The notes: generated by a model not told the origin, from the sequence alone. A stretch of 64,000 nt of DNA from Hymenobacter wooponensis (GCF_004745865.1 NZ_SRKZ01000002.1:372001-436000), one strand, 5' to 3'; positions 8,767-18,429 are shown, counted from the first letter of the stretch. Translations and numbers: made by a program.

Positions 8767-10953
8767 TTACTGGTGGCTAACCTTTACAACTTGCTGCTGG
8801 CTGCCCTGCCGGATAGTGAGGTAATACACTCCACTTGGCAGATTTGCAGCTTGTGGCAAGCTGAGTTCCTGATTTCCAACACCAGAAATTAACGATTTCG
8901 ACAGCACCACCTGGCCTAGCATGTTTCGAAGCGTGACCGTGACAGCCCCAGCCTGCTGAGTGGTAAACTGTACCGCCAGAGTTTGCTCGTAAGGGTTTGG
9001 AAAAACCCCAACCTTGAACACATTGCTAGGATTAGTAACCTGCACTGCCCGTATCATGGAGTACGTGGCCTCTCCAGTAATATCCACCTGACGCAGGCGA
9101 TAATATACCAAGCTGGTAGCCAACTGCGCTACGCTCACATCGGAGAACTGATAGCTCGTGAAGGTAGAGGTAGTGCCAGCACCAACCCGTTTTTCAATCA
9201 CCTCAAAGGCAGTTCCATCAAGGCTGCGCTCTACCTCGAAGTAAGCATTGTTTTTCTCAGAAGCTGTGCTCCAATTCAGCAGAACATGCTTACCGTTCCA
9301 CTTTGCCGTAAAGTTGATGAGTTCTACGGGCAATACACCCCCGGGCATCGTAACAGTGGCCTGCGCCGTATTGCTGCAGTTGTTTGTGTTAGTTCCGGTT
9401 ACAGTATAGACGGTGGTAGCTGCTTCCGGAGCAACGGTAATCGTTGCGGAGGTTGATGTAATAGGCGTAGTTTTACCATTAGCCGTGGCAGTCCACGTAT
9501 ACACGCCATTCACGCTGCCGCTGGCCGTGAGAGTGGCCGTGCTTCCTTTGGTGATTGTAACCGCAACGGGTGTTACGGCCACCGCTGGCGTTACACTTAC
9601 GCTTACACTTTGCGTAGTACTACCGCAGGAAGTAACTGCCTCAACCCGGTAGGTGGTGGTGCTGGCAGGAGCTACCGTCAGAGTAGAATTGGTTGAAATA
9701 ACGGTTGAGGAAGTGCTTCCTTCATACCACTTGTAGGTTGCTCCACTTACGTTAGAAACGGCAGTGAGCGTAGTGCTGTTTCCGGCACAAATGGTTGGTG
9801 CGGCAGGGTTGATCTGCAGAGTAGCCGTGTTGGTAACCGTTACAGTTACATCCGTGGTTTGGCTGGAGCCGCAAGTAGTAGCTATAACCTGATACGTGGT
9901 AGTTGCCCCAGGCGATGCCGTATAGCTGGCCGCAGTACTCAGGGTGGTGGCTGGGGCATTCTTGTTTACCCACCGATAGGTAGTGCTAGGGTTATCAGAG
10001 CTAGCCGTCAGGACGGTAGATGAGCCTGAGCAGATAGTGCTGCTGGGCGAGACACTAATGGTAGGAGCCTGCACCGCTACCGTGACCTCCTGGGTTACGG
10101 TAGAGCAGTCGGTAGTAACGGCAGTAACCTTATAGAGTGTTGTTGTAGCTGGAGCGACTGTAAGCGTAGCCGTAGTAGAGGACAACACAGCACCGGTAGT
10201 CACATTTTCCCACTTGTAGCTGGTAACGGAGCTGCCGCTATAGCTGGCAACCAGGCTAATAGACTGGCCGGAGCAGATTGCAGGAGCACTTGGAGCAACG
10301 GTGAGAGCCTTAACATTCACCGTTATCTGCTGCGTAGATGTACCACACGAAGCAGTATTAGTAGTTACAGTGTAAGTGGTAGTCTTGGTGGGGCTTACCT
10401 CTAAACTGCCACTGGTGGTAGTGGTGGCAATACCATCCCCTGACCAAGTATACTGCCCGCTATTTGATCCAGTAGCGGTTAAAGTAGTACTCGTACCGGA
10501 GCATATTAAGGAAGCGCTGGATGAAACGGTCAGGCTAGGAGCAATAACTGCTGAAGCGGCAGTAGACGGGTCGTTTGGTTTACACCCGCTCTGAGAAGAA
10601 ACTGTGTAAGTAGTATTAACTATAGGGTTTACGCTTATGCTGCTGTAAGTCCCATTTTTATCGGTAGTGCTGGTAGCCGGAATAGCTGTAATGTTCCCAG
10701 CTGCATCCTTGGCTGTCCAAGTAAGAGTTGAGCCAGGGGTAGAAGAATACCCACTTGCTACAATAGAATTTGAGTTGCTAGCGCTACTTGGGCAGTAATC
10801 AAATGCCCCTGTAGTACTGTTTGGCGTAGAGCGTACGCCAATACCGCCAATCGAGATGGTCACTTTGTTATCGCAGCCTTGCCCATTACTAACAAATGGC
10901 AATAACAGTAGGAGCAGAGCTATACTACTCCAGAAGGTATACTGGTGTTTCAT
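8767..10953 (-). CDS. secreted Ig-repeat protein with T9SS type A sorting domain
   Basis: Protein of 728 residues with a signal peptide ending near SNGQ. It carries about six tandem Ig-like repeats of about 80 residues (roughly 25-530), each with a conserved ICSG-S or ICAGNST strand, a central Y-W pair and a TTTY strand. A fibronectin-like domain follows at about 535-640 (LPVELINFTAKWNGKHVLLN...YYRLRQVD). Residues about 648-728 form the Por/T9SS type A sorting domain (VFPNPYEQTLAVQF...LPSGVYYLTI..G). It should be exported by T9SS and anchored at the surface. The repeats suggest an adhesin or fibre role. Thr/Ser content is very high. Confidence 0.85.
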   Translation of the reverse strand: MKHQYTFWSSIALLLLLLPFVSNGQGCDNKVTISIGGIGVRSTPNSTTGAFDYCPSSASNSNSIVASGYSSTPGSTLTWTAKDAAGNITAIPATSTTDKNGTYSSISVNPIVNTTYTVSSQSGCKPNDPSTAASAVIAPSLTVSSSASLICSGTSTTLTATGSNSGQYTWSGDGIATTTTSGSLEVSPTKTTTYTVTTNTASCGTSTQQITVNVKALTVAPSAPAICSGQSISLVASYSGSSVTSYKWENVTTGAVLSSTTATLTVAPATTTLYKVTAVTTDCSTVTQEVTVAVQAPTISVSPSSTICSGSSTVLTASSDNPSTTYRWVNKNAPATTLSTAASYTASPGATTTYQVIATTCGSSQTTDVTVTVTNTATLQINPAAPTICAGNSTTLTAVSNVSGATYKWYEGSTSSTVISTNSTLTVAPASTTTYRVEAVTSCGSTTQSVSVSVTPAVAVTPVAVTITKGSTATLTASGSVNGVYTWTATANGKTTPITSTSATITVAPEAATTVYTVTGTNTNNCSNTAQATVTMPGGVLPVELINFTAKWNGKHVLLNWSTASEKNNAYFEVERSLDGTAFEVIEKRVGAGTTSTFTSYQFSDVSVAQLATSLVYYRLRQVDITGEATYSMIRAVQVTNPSNVFKVGVFPNPYEQTLAVQFTTQQAGAVTVTLRNMLGQVVLSKSLISGVGNQELSLPQAANLPSGVYYLTIRQGSQQQVVKVSHQ

Positions 10954-11511
10954 GAAGTTTTTGGAAAGGAAGAAAGCGGAATCCCCTTCTAGCGTAGCCA
11001 GATAAGAGGGCAGATAAAGCGCGGAGCAGGAGTAGCATCTAAGAATCTATGACTCATGGATACTAGTTGAAAAATAATGGCATCAGCCAATTATTTTGTG
11101 ACTTTTTTTATAGACGATTGCGACAACAGCTACACACAGTCAGTAACATAAGCTCAGATCGTGTTGTGAACTGTCGTTAATACCCTGTGTAGTGCCAAGT
11201 TTATTTTAGCCTATTCAATATCATTTGAACAAGCGTGATCTAAAGCAACGCACTATGCACTTAATGACTTCATTAGAAGCTATTAGAGCACGATTCAAAC
11301 CAAATTTACTGATTAATATTCTGTTACTGCTCCCACTCTAATTTCCCTCATTAAAATTTCATCTTAATGAAAAAGTATAATTTTTCACTCGACGCATTTA
11401 AATAAAAATAATGCTCAATTATCTATAATATGTGAAATGAGCGCTTAACCAATCTACACCCAAACCCACGTAATTTTTATAACAATTACAAGCGTCACAT
11501 TTAATCTGATA
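10954..11511. other. AT-rich intergenic region without a recognisable gene
   Basis: About 560 bases, visibly richer in A+T than the rest of the window, especially 11090-11510. I find no ORF with homology, tRNA or clear hairpin. It contains the upstream region of the Ig-repeat surface gene and possibly its promoter, but no clean TAnnTTTG match was found. Confidence 0.5.
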
Positions 11512-11751
11512 CTACCGGCTTTGATGAGCACGTAGCGGTAGTAGGTTCTTTGATGTGTAAGTGGGACCTATAAGTTGGAAGATGCCAGACTTAGCCGCAA
11601 CCGTCTGGTACTTTACAGTCAGCCGCGCCTGAGCACCCGGCTCAACCCCTACGCCGTCCTTTGCACCGACCATGTCATGAGTGAGATTTAGCAGCGTATT
11701 TTGAAAGTCATTCGTCGCCACTGCGAAGAAGGTGTATCTACTCACCTCTAA
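11512..11751 (-). pseudogene. possible remnant of a DUF1573-like domain
   Basis: The minus frame ending at 11512 reads as a plausible C-terminal beta-sandwich: FQNT near its start, then VEPGAQARLTVKYQT, SGIFQLIGPTYTSK and a final PLR. This resembles the DUF1573 pattern (PGA-K-I-VKYDT, G-F--TVTSNA, L-IKG). The only possible start codon lies inside the yceI terminator hairpin and no signal peptide or promoter is present, so if real this is a truncated relic. The similarity is judged by eye only. Confidence 0.3.
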
Positions 11752-11752
11752 A

Positions 11753-11795
11753 ACACCAAGAGCCAACGCCCCATGTGGGCGTTGGCTCTTGGTGT
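11753..11795 (-). terminator. 19-bp perfect hairpin, terminator of yceI
   Basis: Arms 11753-11771 and 11777-11795 pair perfectly around a 5-base loop. On the minus strand the hairpin is followed by TTTTAGAGG. It lies about 20 bases after the yceI stop. Confidence 0.85.
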
Positions 11796-11815
11796 AATTG
11801 CTCGGTAAGAAGTGA

Positions 11816-12364
11816 CTAGGCCACTACTTCCTGGGCTTGCTTTACTAATTGCACGCTGGCCGACAATTTCACCTCGTCGCCGAGCACGATGGAACCGGCT
11901 TCGGTTACGGCGTGGAAGGTTAAGCCAAACTCCTTGCGGTTAATTTTGCCGGTTATCTCGAAGCCCGCTTTCTCATTGCCGTAGAAGTCGGTAGCGGTGC
12001 CGCCGTACTCTACATTCAGCGTTACGGGCTTGGTTACGTCCTTCACGGTTAGGTTTCCTACCAATTTGTACTCGTCATCATCTACTTTGGTAAGCGAAGT
12101 AGAAGTGAAGGTGATTTGAGGGTAAGCAGCCACATCGAAGAAATCGTTGTTGCGCAGGTGCTCATCGCGCTGCTCCTGGTTAGTATCGATACTGTTCACG
12201 TCTAGGGCGAAGGTAATTTGGGCACCTTCGAAGCTGTGGTTCTCCGTTACAGCTTTGCCTTCAAACTTCTTGAATGAGCCAGTAACGGTAGAGATTACCA
12301 AGTGCTTGATCTTGAACTGAACCTCGGAATGTGTGGGGTCAATAACCCAAGTGGTAGTAGCCAT
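11816..12364 (-). CDS. YceI family protein
   Basis: Protein of 182 residues beginning MATTTWVIDPTHSEVQFKIK, the diagnostic N-terminus of the YceI lipocalin-like family. Further matches are the strand FDVAAYPQITFTS near residue 80, VKDVTKPVTL near 110 and NRKEFGLTFHAV near 145. The family binds long isoprenoid or amide lipids in a beta-barrel and is often induced by stress. Unlike E. coli YceI it has no signal peptide, so it is probably cytoplasmic. The ATG at 12364 is chosen because the upstream extension is unrelated. The promoter TATATTTG and a perfect 22-bp palindrome lie upstream. Confidence 0.92.
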   Translation of the reverse strand: MATTTWVIDPTHSEVQFKIKHLVISTVTGSFKKFEGKAVTENHSFEGAQITFALDVNSIDTNQEQRDEHLRNNDFFDVAAYPQITFTSTSLTKVDDDEYKLVGNLTVKDVTKPVTLNVEYGGTATDFYGNEKAGFEITGKINRKEFGLTFHAVTEAGSIVLGDEVKLSASVQLVKQAQEVVA

Positions 12365-12448
12365 AAGGCAAGAAAAAAGTAAAGTGGTTTTGGACTTATT
12401 GAGGGTGTAGCCGAAAAGCTGCACAGCAATTAGGTGTGAATTGCTATG

Positions 12449-12456
12449 CAAATATA
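12449..12456 (-). promoter_or_regulatory. -7 element (TATATTTG) for yceI
   Basis: On the minus strand TATATTTG matches the TAnnTTTG consensus, 85 bases upstream of the yceI start. Its expected -33 box falls inside the palindrome at 12471-12492. Confidence 0.6.
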
Positions 12457-12470
12457 CAGCTTCGAAGATT

Positions 12471-12492
12471 AATTGATGTACGTACATCAATT
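12471..12492. promoter_or_regulatory. perfect 22-bp palindrome, probable operator
   Basis: The half-site AATTGATGTA is followed by CG and its exact complement TACATCAATT, so all 22 bases are self-complementary. It overlaps the -33 region of the yceI promoter and lies upstream of the divergent histidine-kinase gene. The size and symmetry suit a dimeric winged-helix repressor (for example of the MarR type), but no regulator gene is adjacent. Confidence 0.6.
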
Positions 12493-12645
12493 ATTTTTTC
12501 TTTTCAGTTCCCTTTTCCTATACCTGAGCCTCCTTTTGCAGCGGAAGGCATTAGGGCTTGCCTTGTTGGGGCGGCAGTATTTAGTAACTTACTTGACTAT
12601 ATATATCAGCGCGATGCCGCTTTTCACCTGTCATTTGATTTTTCT

Positions 12646-15600
12646 GTGAAGTCAACCACTGTCAGCTCTCCGCCTGAAACCGGAAAACCCGACTTTGCTT
12701 TACTGGAAGAAGTCTTTGATGCTGTAGTTCTACTAACGGCTGAAGGCGAGCTAACTTGGGTAAACTCCGGCTTTCAGCAGCTCACCGGCTATGGAAGCTT
12801 CGAGCAGGCGCCTGACTTGCTGATTGGAGCACTAGCAGAGAGTGGAGTTCCCGCCAAAGAGCTCCGCCAACTGCTGCAAGTGACCCAGCCATTACGCTTT
12901 GACGTGCCCCTGTGGCGGGCCGATGGCCAGCGCGTATGGGTGCACTTAAAGCTACAACCCTACTCACCAGCCGGCTCTCTTCTAGGCCTGCTAGAGGATA
13001 TTACGACACGGCAAGAAGCCGCCCTGGAGCAGGAGGAGCGTTTTCGCTACCTCACGGAGCATGTACCAGGTGTATTATTTCAATGGCGCCAGATGAATTC
13101 TGGCCCATCAGGCCTCAGCTACATTAGCCCTCAGCTCCAGAGCATTTTTGGCATAACTCCTGAGCAAGCCGACGGGATAATGGGCTTTGTGCACCCCGAC
13201 GACCAGCCTCAGTGGCAGGAGTCCTTGCGCCGCACCCACCTGCACGATGCAGAATGGACATTCGAGGGGCGCTTTGTGGTGCCAGGCCAGCCAGTCCGCT
13301 GGTTTCGGGGCAGCGCTCAGTTAGTAGAGTCTAGCTCGGAGGGCCGACTTTACAGCGGACTCCTCACCGACATAACTGCTCTGAAGCAGGCCGAAGAAAC
13401 TGTGCAGGCCAACGAGCAGCGGTGGCGCTTGGCTATGGAGCGGTTCGGGGATGGCGCCTGGGAATTCAACTACCAGACTGGTGAAGAGTACTTCTCCAAT
13501 GCCTATTATGAGATGCTGGGCTATGCCAACACCGAGGCGGGGGCGATGCCCAATTCCTGGCTGCATCACGTTCACCCCGACGACCACGACCCAAGCCTAG
13601 AAGCTGCCGCTACCTACTTGCGTGGTGAGGTTCCGATTTACTCCGTAGAGCGTCGGTTGCGCTGCCGCAATGGGGAGTACAAATGGGTGCTCACCCGCGG
13701 GCTGGTTACACAACGCGACGACCAAGGCCAGCCTCTCATTATGACGGGGGTCCATACGGATATCTCGGCCTTTAAGCAGGCTGCTGCCGCACTAGAAGCC
13801 AGCATGCTACGCTTCTCCACCACTATTGCCAACTTCCAGGAAGGTATTATGCTGGAGGATGAGCACCAGCGCGTGGTGCTGGCCAATGATGCTCTTTGTC
13901 GCATTTTCACCCTCGGCATCACGCCGGCTCAGCTTATTGGCTACGACACGAGCTTGCTCAGCCAAACCATTAAGCACCATTTTCGGAATCCGGAGGCGTT
14001 TATGGAACGTTACGAGGCCATCGTACGCAAGCGAGAACTGGTTACGGCGGAGCTGTTTGAACTAGCTGATGGGCGTACGGCGCAAGGCGACTTCGTGCCC
14101 ATATTTGAAGCCGACCGTTACATTGGGCACCTGTGGAAGTTCCAGGATATTACGGAGCGTAAGAGCAGCGAAGACGCCCTGCGCCGCCGCGAAGAGAAGT
14201 ACCGGGGTATCATTGAAAACATGAACCTAGGCCTAGTCGAAATGGACCTCGACAACCGGGTGCTGTTCACGAACCAGACCTTCCGCGACATCACAGGATA
14301 CTGTAGCCATGAGTTCGACAGTGAGCTGATGATGACGCGGATGCTCAGCCCCGAGCAAATAGCCAAGATGGAGGAGCGCAACACTCTCAGAATGCAGGGT
14401 ATATCAGAAACCTACGAGTTGCCCATCAGCGCGAACAATGGGGAGGCAAAATGGCTGCTGGTGAGTGCCGCCCCCCTCTATAGCGATGACCGCCAGGTGT
14501 ACGGCAGCATTGGGATTTTCCTGGATATTACCCACCAGAAGCAACTTGAAACACACCTGCGTAAAGCCAAGGAGCAAGCGGAGGAATCGGCGCGGGCGAA
14601 AGAGCTGTTCTTGGCCAACATGAGCCACGAAATTCGGACGCCCATGAATGCTATATTGGGTATGGGACAGTTGCTGGCCAAAACGCCGCTCAGCGAAGAC
14701 CAACACACGTATCTGCGGGCCATTGCTACTTCCGGCGAAAATCTGCTGGTAATTCTCAACGACATTCTGGACCTGTCGAAAATAGGGGCTAGCCAGCTGC
14801 TCATTGAGCATATTGGCTTCAGCATGACGGGCCTGCTGCATCAAATTGAAAAGAGCCTGCACTTCAAGGCCGAAGAAAAAGGCCTCTCCTTCCATACCCA
14901 GGCAGATGAGCGCATTCCTGCGGTGCTGCTCGGCGACCCGTACCGCATCACGCAAGTGCTGCTTAACCTAGCCGGCAATTCCGTCAAGTTCACCGAGAAG
15001 GGGTCCGTTACCGTTTCCTGCACGCTGGAGCAAGCCACTGACGACTACGTGGACCTGCGCTTTCTAGTAGCTGACACGGGTATTGGTATTGATGCGGAAT
15101 ACTTGGTTGACATCTTCAAAGAGTTCAGCCAGGAAGACTCCTCCGTTACCCGTCGGTTCGGCGGCACTGGCCTAGGCCTCAGCATCAGCCGCCAGCTGGT
15201 GCACCTGATGGGCGGGGAAATCAGCATCGACAGCCAGAAGCACGAAGGCACGCACAGCTATTTTACGTTGCGCTTGCTCGTTGGCACCCCCAATGATCTG
15301 CCCCAGAAAACGTTGGTCACGGCCAGCATTCGGGAGCAGCTCCGCAACCAACGGATTCTGCTGGTAGAGGACAACAACTTCAACCGGCAGATTGCCAAAG
15401 GCTTTCTGCATAACGCGGGCCTTGAGGTAGTGGAAGCCGAGAACGGGGTAATAGCTGTGGAGCTGGCCCGGCAGCAGTCCTTCGCGGCGGTGCTCATGGA
15501 CGTGCAGATGCCCATCATGAATGGCCTAGAAGCCACCGCCCATCTGCGCCAGCAGCTGCACTTTACCACGCCCATTATTGCGCTTACCGCCAATGCCATC

Positions 15601-16128
15601 AAAGGAGAGCGGGAAAAGTGTTTGGAAGCAGGCATGAACGACTATCTGCCGAAACCTTTCCAGGAAGACGACCTGCTGAAAATGCTTTGCCGCTGGATAT
15701 TGCCAGAAGCTGCTCAAGAGGCATTGCTAACAGTTGCCGCCCCCAGCACCGCACCCGAAGAGGCCGACACCCAGCCTTTTTATAATTTGGATATCGTGCG
15801 TAAGATTGGGCAGGGCGACGCCTCCTTCACGGTACTCATGCTGGAATCTTTCATTGAAAGCTGCGCGGAGGCTATACAGGAGCTTCAAGCCGCTACCGCC
15901 GCCCACGATGTAGTAGAGCTGCGTGCCGCCACTCACAAGCTCAAGCCCAGCCTAGAGCATCTGCAGGTGCACCGTATGCTGCCTCTTATTACTACCCTAG
16001 ACTCTTGGCACGCCGCCTTCGACGATACCATCATCCCAAGCATGGTAGCCGAGGCCACCAAGCTGCTCCAACAGCTGACGGAGCAAATGACCCAGGAGCT
16101 GCACACGCTGCGGACAGAGCTGGAATAA
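12646..16128 (+). CDS. hybrid histidine kinase: five PAS, HisKA, HATPase, REC, Hpt
   Basis: The frame is open from 12436, but no in-frame ATG precedes the first PAS domain; GTG at 12646 (1160 residues) is my choice and GTG at 12436 is the alternative. Five PAS domains follow one another up to about residue 640 (VHPDD motifs, repeated DIT endings). Then come the H-box with His661 (MSHEIRTPMN), the N-box LNLAGNSVKFTEKG, G-boxes DTGIGID and FGGTGLGLS, a receiver with Asp952 (VLMDVQMP), and an Hpt domain with His1097 (ATHKLKPS). All phosphorelay residues are present. No membrane segment is visible, so it is probably a cytoplasmic sensor. No dedicated response regulator gene is next to it. Confidence 0.9.
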   Translation: MKSTTVSSPPETGKPDFALLEEVFDAVVLLTAEGELTWVNSGFQQLTGYGSFEQAPDLLIGALAESGVPAKELRQLLQVTQPLRFDVPLWRADGQRVWVHLKLQPYSPAGSLLGLLEDITTRQEAALEQEERFRYLTEHVPGVLFQWRQMNSGPSGLSYISPQLQSIFGITPEQADGIMGFVHPDDQPQWQESLRRTHLHDAEWTFEGRFVVPGQPVRWFRGSAQLVESSSEGRLYSGLLTDITALKQAEETVQANEQRWRLAMERFGDGAWEFNYQTGEEYFSNAYYEMLGYANTEAGAMPNSWLHHVHPDDHDPSLEAAATYLRGEVPIYSVERRLRCRNGEYKWVLTRGLVTQRDDQGQPLIMTGVHTDISAFKQAAAALEASMLRFSTTIANFQEGIMLEDEHQRVVLANDALCRIFTLGITPAQLIGYDTSLLSQTIKHHFRNPEAFMERYEAIVRKRELVTAELFELADGRTAQGDFVPIFEADRYIGHLWKFQDITERKSSEDALRRREEKYRGIIENMNLGLVEMDLDNRVLFTNQTFRDITGYCSHEFDSELMMTRMLSPEQIAKMEERNTLRMQGISETYELPISANNGEAKWLLVSAAPLYSDDRQVYGSIGIFLDITHQKQLETHLRKAKEQAEESARAKELFLANMSHEIRTPMNAILGMGQLLAKTPLSEDQHTYLRAIATSGENLLVILNDILDLSKIGASQLLIEHIGFSMTGLLHQIEKSLHFKAEEKGLSFHTQADERIPAVLLGDPYRITQVLLNLAGNSVKFTEKGSVTVSCTLEQATDDYVDLRFLVADTGIGIDAEYLVDIFKEFSQEDSSVTRRFGGTGLGLSISRQLVHLMGGEISIDSQKHEGTHSYFTLRLLVGTPNDLPQKTLVTASIREQLRNQRILLVEDNNFNRQIAKGFLHNAGLEVVEAENGVIAVELARQQSFAAVLMDVQMPIMNGLEATAHLRQQLHFTTPIIALTANAIKGEREKCLEAGMNDYLPKPFQEDDLLKMLCRWILPEAAQEALLTVAAPSTAPEEADTQPFYNLDIVRKIGQGDASFTVLMLESFIESCAEAIQELQAATAAHDVVELRAATHKLKPSLEHLQVHRMLPLITTLDSWHAAFDDTIIPSMVAEATKLLQQLTEQMTQELHTLRTELE

Positions 16129-16184
16129 GTCTGCTAGGCCTCTACACTTTCTGCTTCTAGCTATCTTGCTATTATGAGCAACAA

Positions 16185-16218
16185 AAAAGCCCCACCGGAC
16201 AAATCCGGCGGGGCTTTT
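16185..16218. terminator. bidirectional terminator between the kinase gene and dxs
   Basis: AAAAGCCCCACCGGA pairs with TCCGGCGGGGCTTTT around a CAAA loop with one mismatch. A runs and T runs flank it on both sides. Confidence 0.85.
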
Positions 16219-16243
16219 CTATACCTTATACTGGCCTAGCAGC

Positions 16244-18187
16244 TTACAGTAGCACCGTTTCTACGGGAGCTTTGGCTACCACTTTACCAGCCATTTCGCG
16301 GAGGGCGGCGGCAATGCCATCGGCATCGAAGCCGCACTCCTTATAAAGCTCATCCTGAGTGCCATGCTCCACAATGCGGTCGGGAATGCCGAGGCGCTTG
16401 ACGGGGAGGCTATAGCCGTGGTCGGCGAGGAACTCCAGCACAGCGGCCCCGAAGCCACCAGGCAGACAGCCATCTTCTACGGTTACAATGGCTTTGTACT
16501 GGCGCGCAATGTTGTGCAGCATTTCCTCGTCGAGGGGCTTGCAGAAGCGCATGTCGTAATGGCCGGGGTTGAGGCCTTCTGCCGCAAGCTTCTGGGTAGC
16601 TTTCACGGCGTAGTTGCCAATGTGGCCAATGCTGAGTACTGCTACACCCTCACCTTCGCGCACCACGCGGCCCGTGCCGATGGTAAGCTTCTTGAGGGGC
16701 TTGCGCCACTCGGGCATCACGCCTTCGCCGCGGGGGTAGCGGATGCTGAAGGCCCCGGCGTTTTCGGGCAGGGTAGCCGTATACATCAGGTTGCGCAGTT
16801 CTTCCTCGTTCATGGGCGCCGAAACCACCATGTTAGGAATGCAGCGCATGTAGGCCAAGTCGTAGCAGCCGTGGTGGGTGGGGCCGTCGGCGCCGGCAAA
16901 ACCAGCGCGGTCGAGGCAGAAAACTACGTGCAGATTCTGCAGGGCCACGTCGTGCACCACTTGGTCGTAGGCCCGCTGCATAAACGACGAGTAGATGTTG
17001 CAGAACGGTATAAGCCCCTGCGTGGCCAAGCCAGCGGAGAAGGTTACCGCGTGCTGCTCGGCAATGCCCACGTCGAAGGCGCGGTCGGGCATGGCCTTCA
17101 TCATGATGTTCAGCGACGAGCCCGAGGGCATGGCCGGCGTCACGCCCATGATTTTGTCGTTCTGCTCCGCTAGCTCTACCAGCGTTTCGCCAAACACATC
17201 CTGGTACTTAGGTGCCTGGGGTTTGTCGTAGGTCTTCTTGTGAATTTCGCCGGTTACTTTATCAAACAGGCCGGGAGCGTGCCACAAGGTCTGGTCTTTC
17301 TCGGCCAGAGCGTAGCCTTTGCCCTTCACCGTTACGCAGTGCAGGAGCTTGGGGCCGGGAATGCTCTTGAGGTCGTTGAGGATGGTGGCCAGGTGCTGCA
17401 CATCGTGGCCATCCACGGGGCCGAAGTAGCGGAAGTTCAGGGCCTCAAACAGGTTGCCTTGCTTTAGGAGCGTGGCTTTCATGGCCTGCTCTACGCGGCG
17501 GGCAATCTGCTGGGGGTTTGGGCCAAACTTTGAGAGCTTGCCCAGTACATTCCACAGCTCGTCGCGCACCTTATTATAGGTACGGGAGGTAGTAATGTCG
17601 GTGAGGTATTCTTTGAGCGCGCCCACGTTGGGGTCGATGCTCATGCAGTTATCGTTGAGGATAACCAGCAGGTTGGACTTCTCTACGCCCGCGTGGTTCA
17701 GGGCCTCGAAGGCCATGCCGGCCGTCATGGCGCCATCACCAATCACGGCAATGTGCTGGCGGTCGAACTCGCCCTTGTAGTCCGAAGCCACAGCCATGCC
17801 CAGGGCCGCGCCAATGCTGGTGCTGCTGTGGCCTACGCCGAAGGCATCGTACTCACTCTCGCTGCGCTTGGGGAAGCCCGACATGCCATTATAGCGGCGG
17901 TTAGTCGGGAACCGGTCGCGGCGGCCGGTCAGGATTTTGTGGCCGTAGGCCTGGTGGCCTACGTCCCACACCAGCTGGTCGTAGGGCGTGTTGAAGACGT
18001 AGTGTAAAGCTACCGTCAGCTCCACGACGCCTAGGGAAGCCCCGAAGTGGCCCCCGTAAATCGAAACTGAATCGATAATAAATTGTCGCAACTCCTGGCT
18101 CAGTTGCACCAATTGGTCCGGACTGAGTTTTTTCAGGTCGTTGGGCGAGTCAATAGCCGCCAGCAATTCACCAGGTTCGACAATCAT
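16244..18187 (-). CDS. dxs: 1-deoxy-D-xylulose-5-phosphate synthase
   Basis: Protein of 647 residues. It condenses pyruvate and glyceraldehyde-3-phosphate with thiamine diphosphate, the first step of the MEP isoprenoid pathway. Seen: the N-terminal GGHFGASLGVVELTVALHY, the VWDVGHQAYGHKILTGR segment, the thiamine-diphosphate motif GDGAMTAGMAFEALNHAG ending in NDN near residue 180, and the transketolase C-terminal part with DRAGFAGADGPTHHG near residue 425. The family length is 620-650 residues. The start ATG at 18187 begins with a normal N-terminus. A TACCTTTG promoter sits 93 bases upstream. It appears monocistronic. Confidence 0.97.
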   Translation of the reverse strand: MIVEPGELLAAIDSPNDLKKLSPDQLVQLSQELRQFIIDSVSIYGGHFGASLGVVELTVALHYVFNTPYDQLVWDVGHQAYGHKILTGRRDRFPTNRRYNGMSGFPKRSESEYDAFGVGHSSTSIGAALGMAVASDYKGEFDRQHIAVIGDGAMTAGMAFEALNHAGVEKSNLLVILNDNCMSIDPNVGALKEYLTDITTSRTYNKVRDELWNVLGKLSKFGPNPQQIARRVEQAMKATLLKQGNLFEALNFRYFGPVDGHDVQHLATILNDLKSIPGPKLLHCVTVKGKGYALAEKDQTLWHAPGLFDKVTGEIHKKTYDKPQAPKYQDVFGETLVELAEQNDKIMGVTPAMPSGSSLNIMMKAMPDRAFDVGIAEQHAVTFSAGLATQGLIPFCNIYSSFMQRAYDQVVHDVALQNLHVVFCLDRAGFAGADGPTHHGCYDLAYMRCIPNMVVSAPMNEEELRNLMYTATLPENAGAFSIRYPRGEGVMPEWRKPLKKLTIGTGRVVREGEGVAVLSIGHIGNYAVKATQKLAAEGLNPGHYDMRFCKPLDEEMLHNIARQYKAIVTVEDGCLPGGFGAAVLEFLADHGYSLPVKRLGIPDRIVEHGTQDELYKECGFDADGIAAALREMAGKVVAKAPVETVLL

Positions 18188-18279
18188 AAGGGCAAGGGCA
18201 AAAGGGGGATATATAGCAGTTCAACAGTAAGGTTAGGTAAAAGGTTAGCATCTACCGAACCCCAGCTGCGTACAACAGG

Positions 18280-18287
18280 CAAAGGTA
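18280..18287 (-). promoter_or_regulatory. -7 element (TACCTTTG) for dxs
   Basis: On the minus strand TACCTTTG is a perfect consensus match, upstream of dxs and divergent from the next gene. Confidence 0.6.
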
Positions 18288-18429
18288 CGGGTTTTCCGCT
18301 CGACCGGTTCGTAGCAAGACACCAAGGTTATGTCATTGTGGGAAGACAGAATTCACCGTGCTAGTTCATGACATTCATCAGCTGGCCGTCAATTAACGGC
18401 TCTTTAATATCCTCGCCTTCACTAATCCG

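Noticed and set aside
16364..17173. Plus-strand ORF of 269 codons inside dxs
   Set aside because: Antisense shadow; dxs on the other strand has all catalytic motifs across the same bases.
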